From: Mycolicibacterium brumae
GTDB taxonomy: Bacteria; Actinomycetota; Actinomycetes; Mycobacteriales; Mycobacteriaceae
Length of the DNA: 64,000 bases
Reading direction: 5' to 3'
Assembly: GCF_025215495.1 (NCBI RefSeq)
Contig: NZ_CP104302.1
Span: 2,976,001 to 3,040,000 of the forward strand
Of the stretch, positions 63,088-64,000 are shown one piece after another. Below the pieces are notes generated by a model. That model worked only from the letters and a program-made list of their open reading frames with translations. It was not told the origin of the DNA and did not search any database. The translations under genes were made by a program, and so were the position numbers. Within the stretch, counting starts at the first letter, position 1; every line of letters begins with the position of its first letter.

Positions 63088-64000
63088 TCACTCTGAGGCG
63101 AACGCCCAGGACTCGATGATCTCCCGAGCGATGGACACCGAACCGGGCAGCAGCAGGTCGCCGGCGGGCTGCGGCGTCGACCAGTCCCCGGCGCCCAGCG
63201 CGGCGCGGACCTGGTCGCGGGTGAACCAGCGGGCCTCGGCGATCTCGCCGTCGGAGTAGACGAACGGCTGGTTCGGGTCGGCCTCGCCGTGGAAGCCCAC
63301 CATCAGCGACCGCGGGAACGGCCAGGGCTGACTGCCGAGATAGCGCACGTTGGAAACGGCCAGCCCGACCTCCTCGTGCGCCTCGCGGACCACGCACGCC
63401 TCGAACGACTCGCCGGCCTCGACGAACCCGGCCAGCAGCGAGTACATCTTTTCCGGCCAGCCGGCCTGGCGGGCCAGCACCACGCGGTCGGCGCCGTCGT
63501 CGACCAGCACGATCACCGCCGGGTCGATCCGCGGGAACTCCTCGTGCCCGGTGTCCGGATTCTGCCGCGCCCAGCCGGACCGGATGGGCACGACGGTCGC
63601 GCCGTCCAGCGGGCTGAACCGGGCGCCGTCGTGCCAGTTCAGCAGCGCGGTGGCGGTGACGAACAATTGGGCGGACACATCGTCGAGATCGGCGCCGCCG
63701 CGGCGCAGGTCCGCCGCGTGGGCGCCCTCCGGGGGCTCGGGCAGCGGGCCGCGAATCGCCCAGACGTGCCGGTCGTCGGGCAGCCGGCCGAGGAACACCG
63801 CGTCGGCCGGCGGCGTCGGGCCGAGCTCGGCCGTCGGCGACAGCACCACGCTGCTGCCGCTGACCAGCACCTGCCCGCGCACGTCGACCCACAACACAGC
63901 GGCATGCGCCCAAGCCGACACCGCGGCGTCGAGGTCGGTGCGCAGGCCGTCGGAGCGGTCGGCGCCCACCCGGGACAGCAGCGGGACGGCGCGCAGGTGG
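63088..64000 (-). CDS. nudC: NAD+ diphosphatase NudC, N-terminus beyond the window
   Basis: This is a Nudix hydrolase with the complete Nudix box (GFVEAGESFEACVVREAHEEVG, residues read with standard spacing) and the SQPWPFPRSLMVGF block that marks the NudC subfamily. NudC hydrolyses NAD(H) and can remove NAD caps from RNA. The frame stays open through HLRAVPLLSRVGADRS to 64000, so the true start lies outside the window and GTG 63969 is internal. It matches Rv3199c in place and sequence pattern. Confidence 0.93.
   Translation of the reverse strand, partial: HLRAVPLLSRVGADRSDGLRTDLDAAVSAWAHAAVLWVDVRGQVLVSGSSVVLSPTAELGPTPPADAVFLGRLPDDRHVWAIRGPLPEPPEGAHAADLRRGGADLDDVSAQLFVTATALLNWHDGARFSPLDGATVVPIRSGWARQNPDTGHEEFPRIDPAVIVLVDDGADRVVLARQAGWPEKMYSLLAGFVEAGESFEACVVREAHEEVGLAVSNVRYLGSQPWPFPRSLMVGFHGEADPNQPFVYSDGEIAEARWFTRDQVRAALGAGDWSTPQPAGDLLLPGSVSIAREIIESWAFASE

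Overview
The window is high-GC actinobacterial DNA from a mycobacterium, most likely a rapid grower of the Mycolicibacterium type. The right third (about 48-64 kb) keeps the gene order I remember from the M. tuberculosis Rv3193c-Rv3199c block: UPF0182 protein, PDZ/Lon-like protease, zinc metalloprotease-like protein, ABC1 kinase, cyclodehydratase-like protein, whiB7, uvrD2, mycoredoxin and nudC. A mycobacterial DUF732 protein, an initiator tRNA with a C1:U72 mismatch, and WhiB7 with its attenuated leader agree with this.

Region 1 (1-7.3 kb) holds a Wadjet-type anti-plasmid operon, jetABCD, whose jetA is cut by the window edge. It is followed by a small conserved protein and a VapBC toxin-antitoxin pair.

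Region 2 (7342-43173) is a genomic island of about 36 kb at the tRNA-fMet gene. A 25-bp block of that tRNA (43149-43173) is repeated exactly at 7342-7366, and GTTCCCAA-type direct repeats lie just inside both ends. The main cargo is a six-gene minus-strand operon (29525 to 10813): an SNF2 helicase (DrmD-like), a 1532-aa N6-adenine methyltransferase (DrmMI/PglX-like), a small HhH-glycosylase-like protein, a giant helicase-DUF1998 protein with a nuclease-like tail, a UvrD-type helicase with a RelE-like N-terminus, and an alpha/beta hydrolase with a long Gly/Ala-rich hydrophobic segment. It resembles class 1 DISARM but has no PLD-type DrmC and carries three genes that are not standard DISARM parts. 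It is the best candidate here for an undescribed defence system. Other island cargo includes a P63C-domain operon with a palindromic operator, a DUF4062-TPR protein, a nucleotidyltransferase-phosphatase pair, and the broken end of a Shedu (DUF4263) gene. The island's excisionase and tyrosine integrase are present, but an IS21-family element with a 6-bp target duplication splits the integrase. A second, decayed att site and an integrase fossil near 39.8-40.4 kb show that at least two elements used this tRNA in succession. IS3, ISL3 and IS481 remnants fill the right end.

Region 3 (43.2-64 kb) is the chromosomal backbone: an FAD-linked oxidase, a SARP/AfsR-type regulator, then the Rv3193c-Rv3199c-like block. 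The whiB7 leader shows a WhiB7-type promoter, a 69-codon upstream ORF and a terminator hairpin. A membrane Ser/Thr kinase lies between mycoredoxin and nudC. All assignments are from reading motifs by eye; no database search was run.
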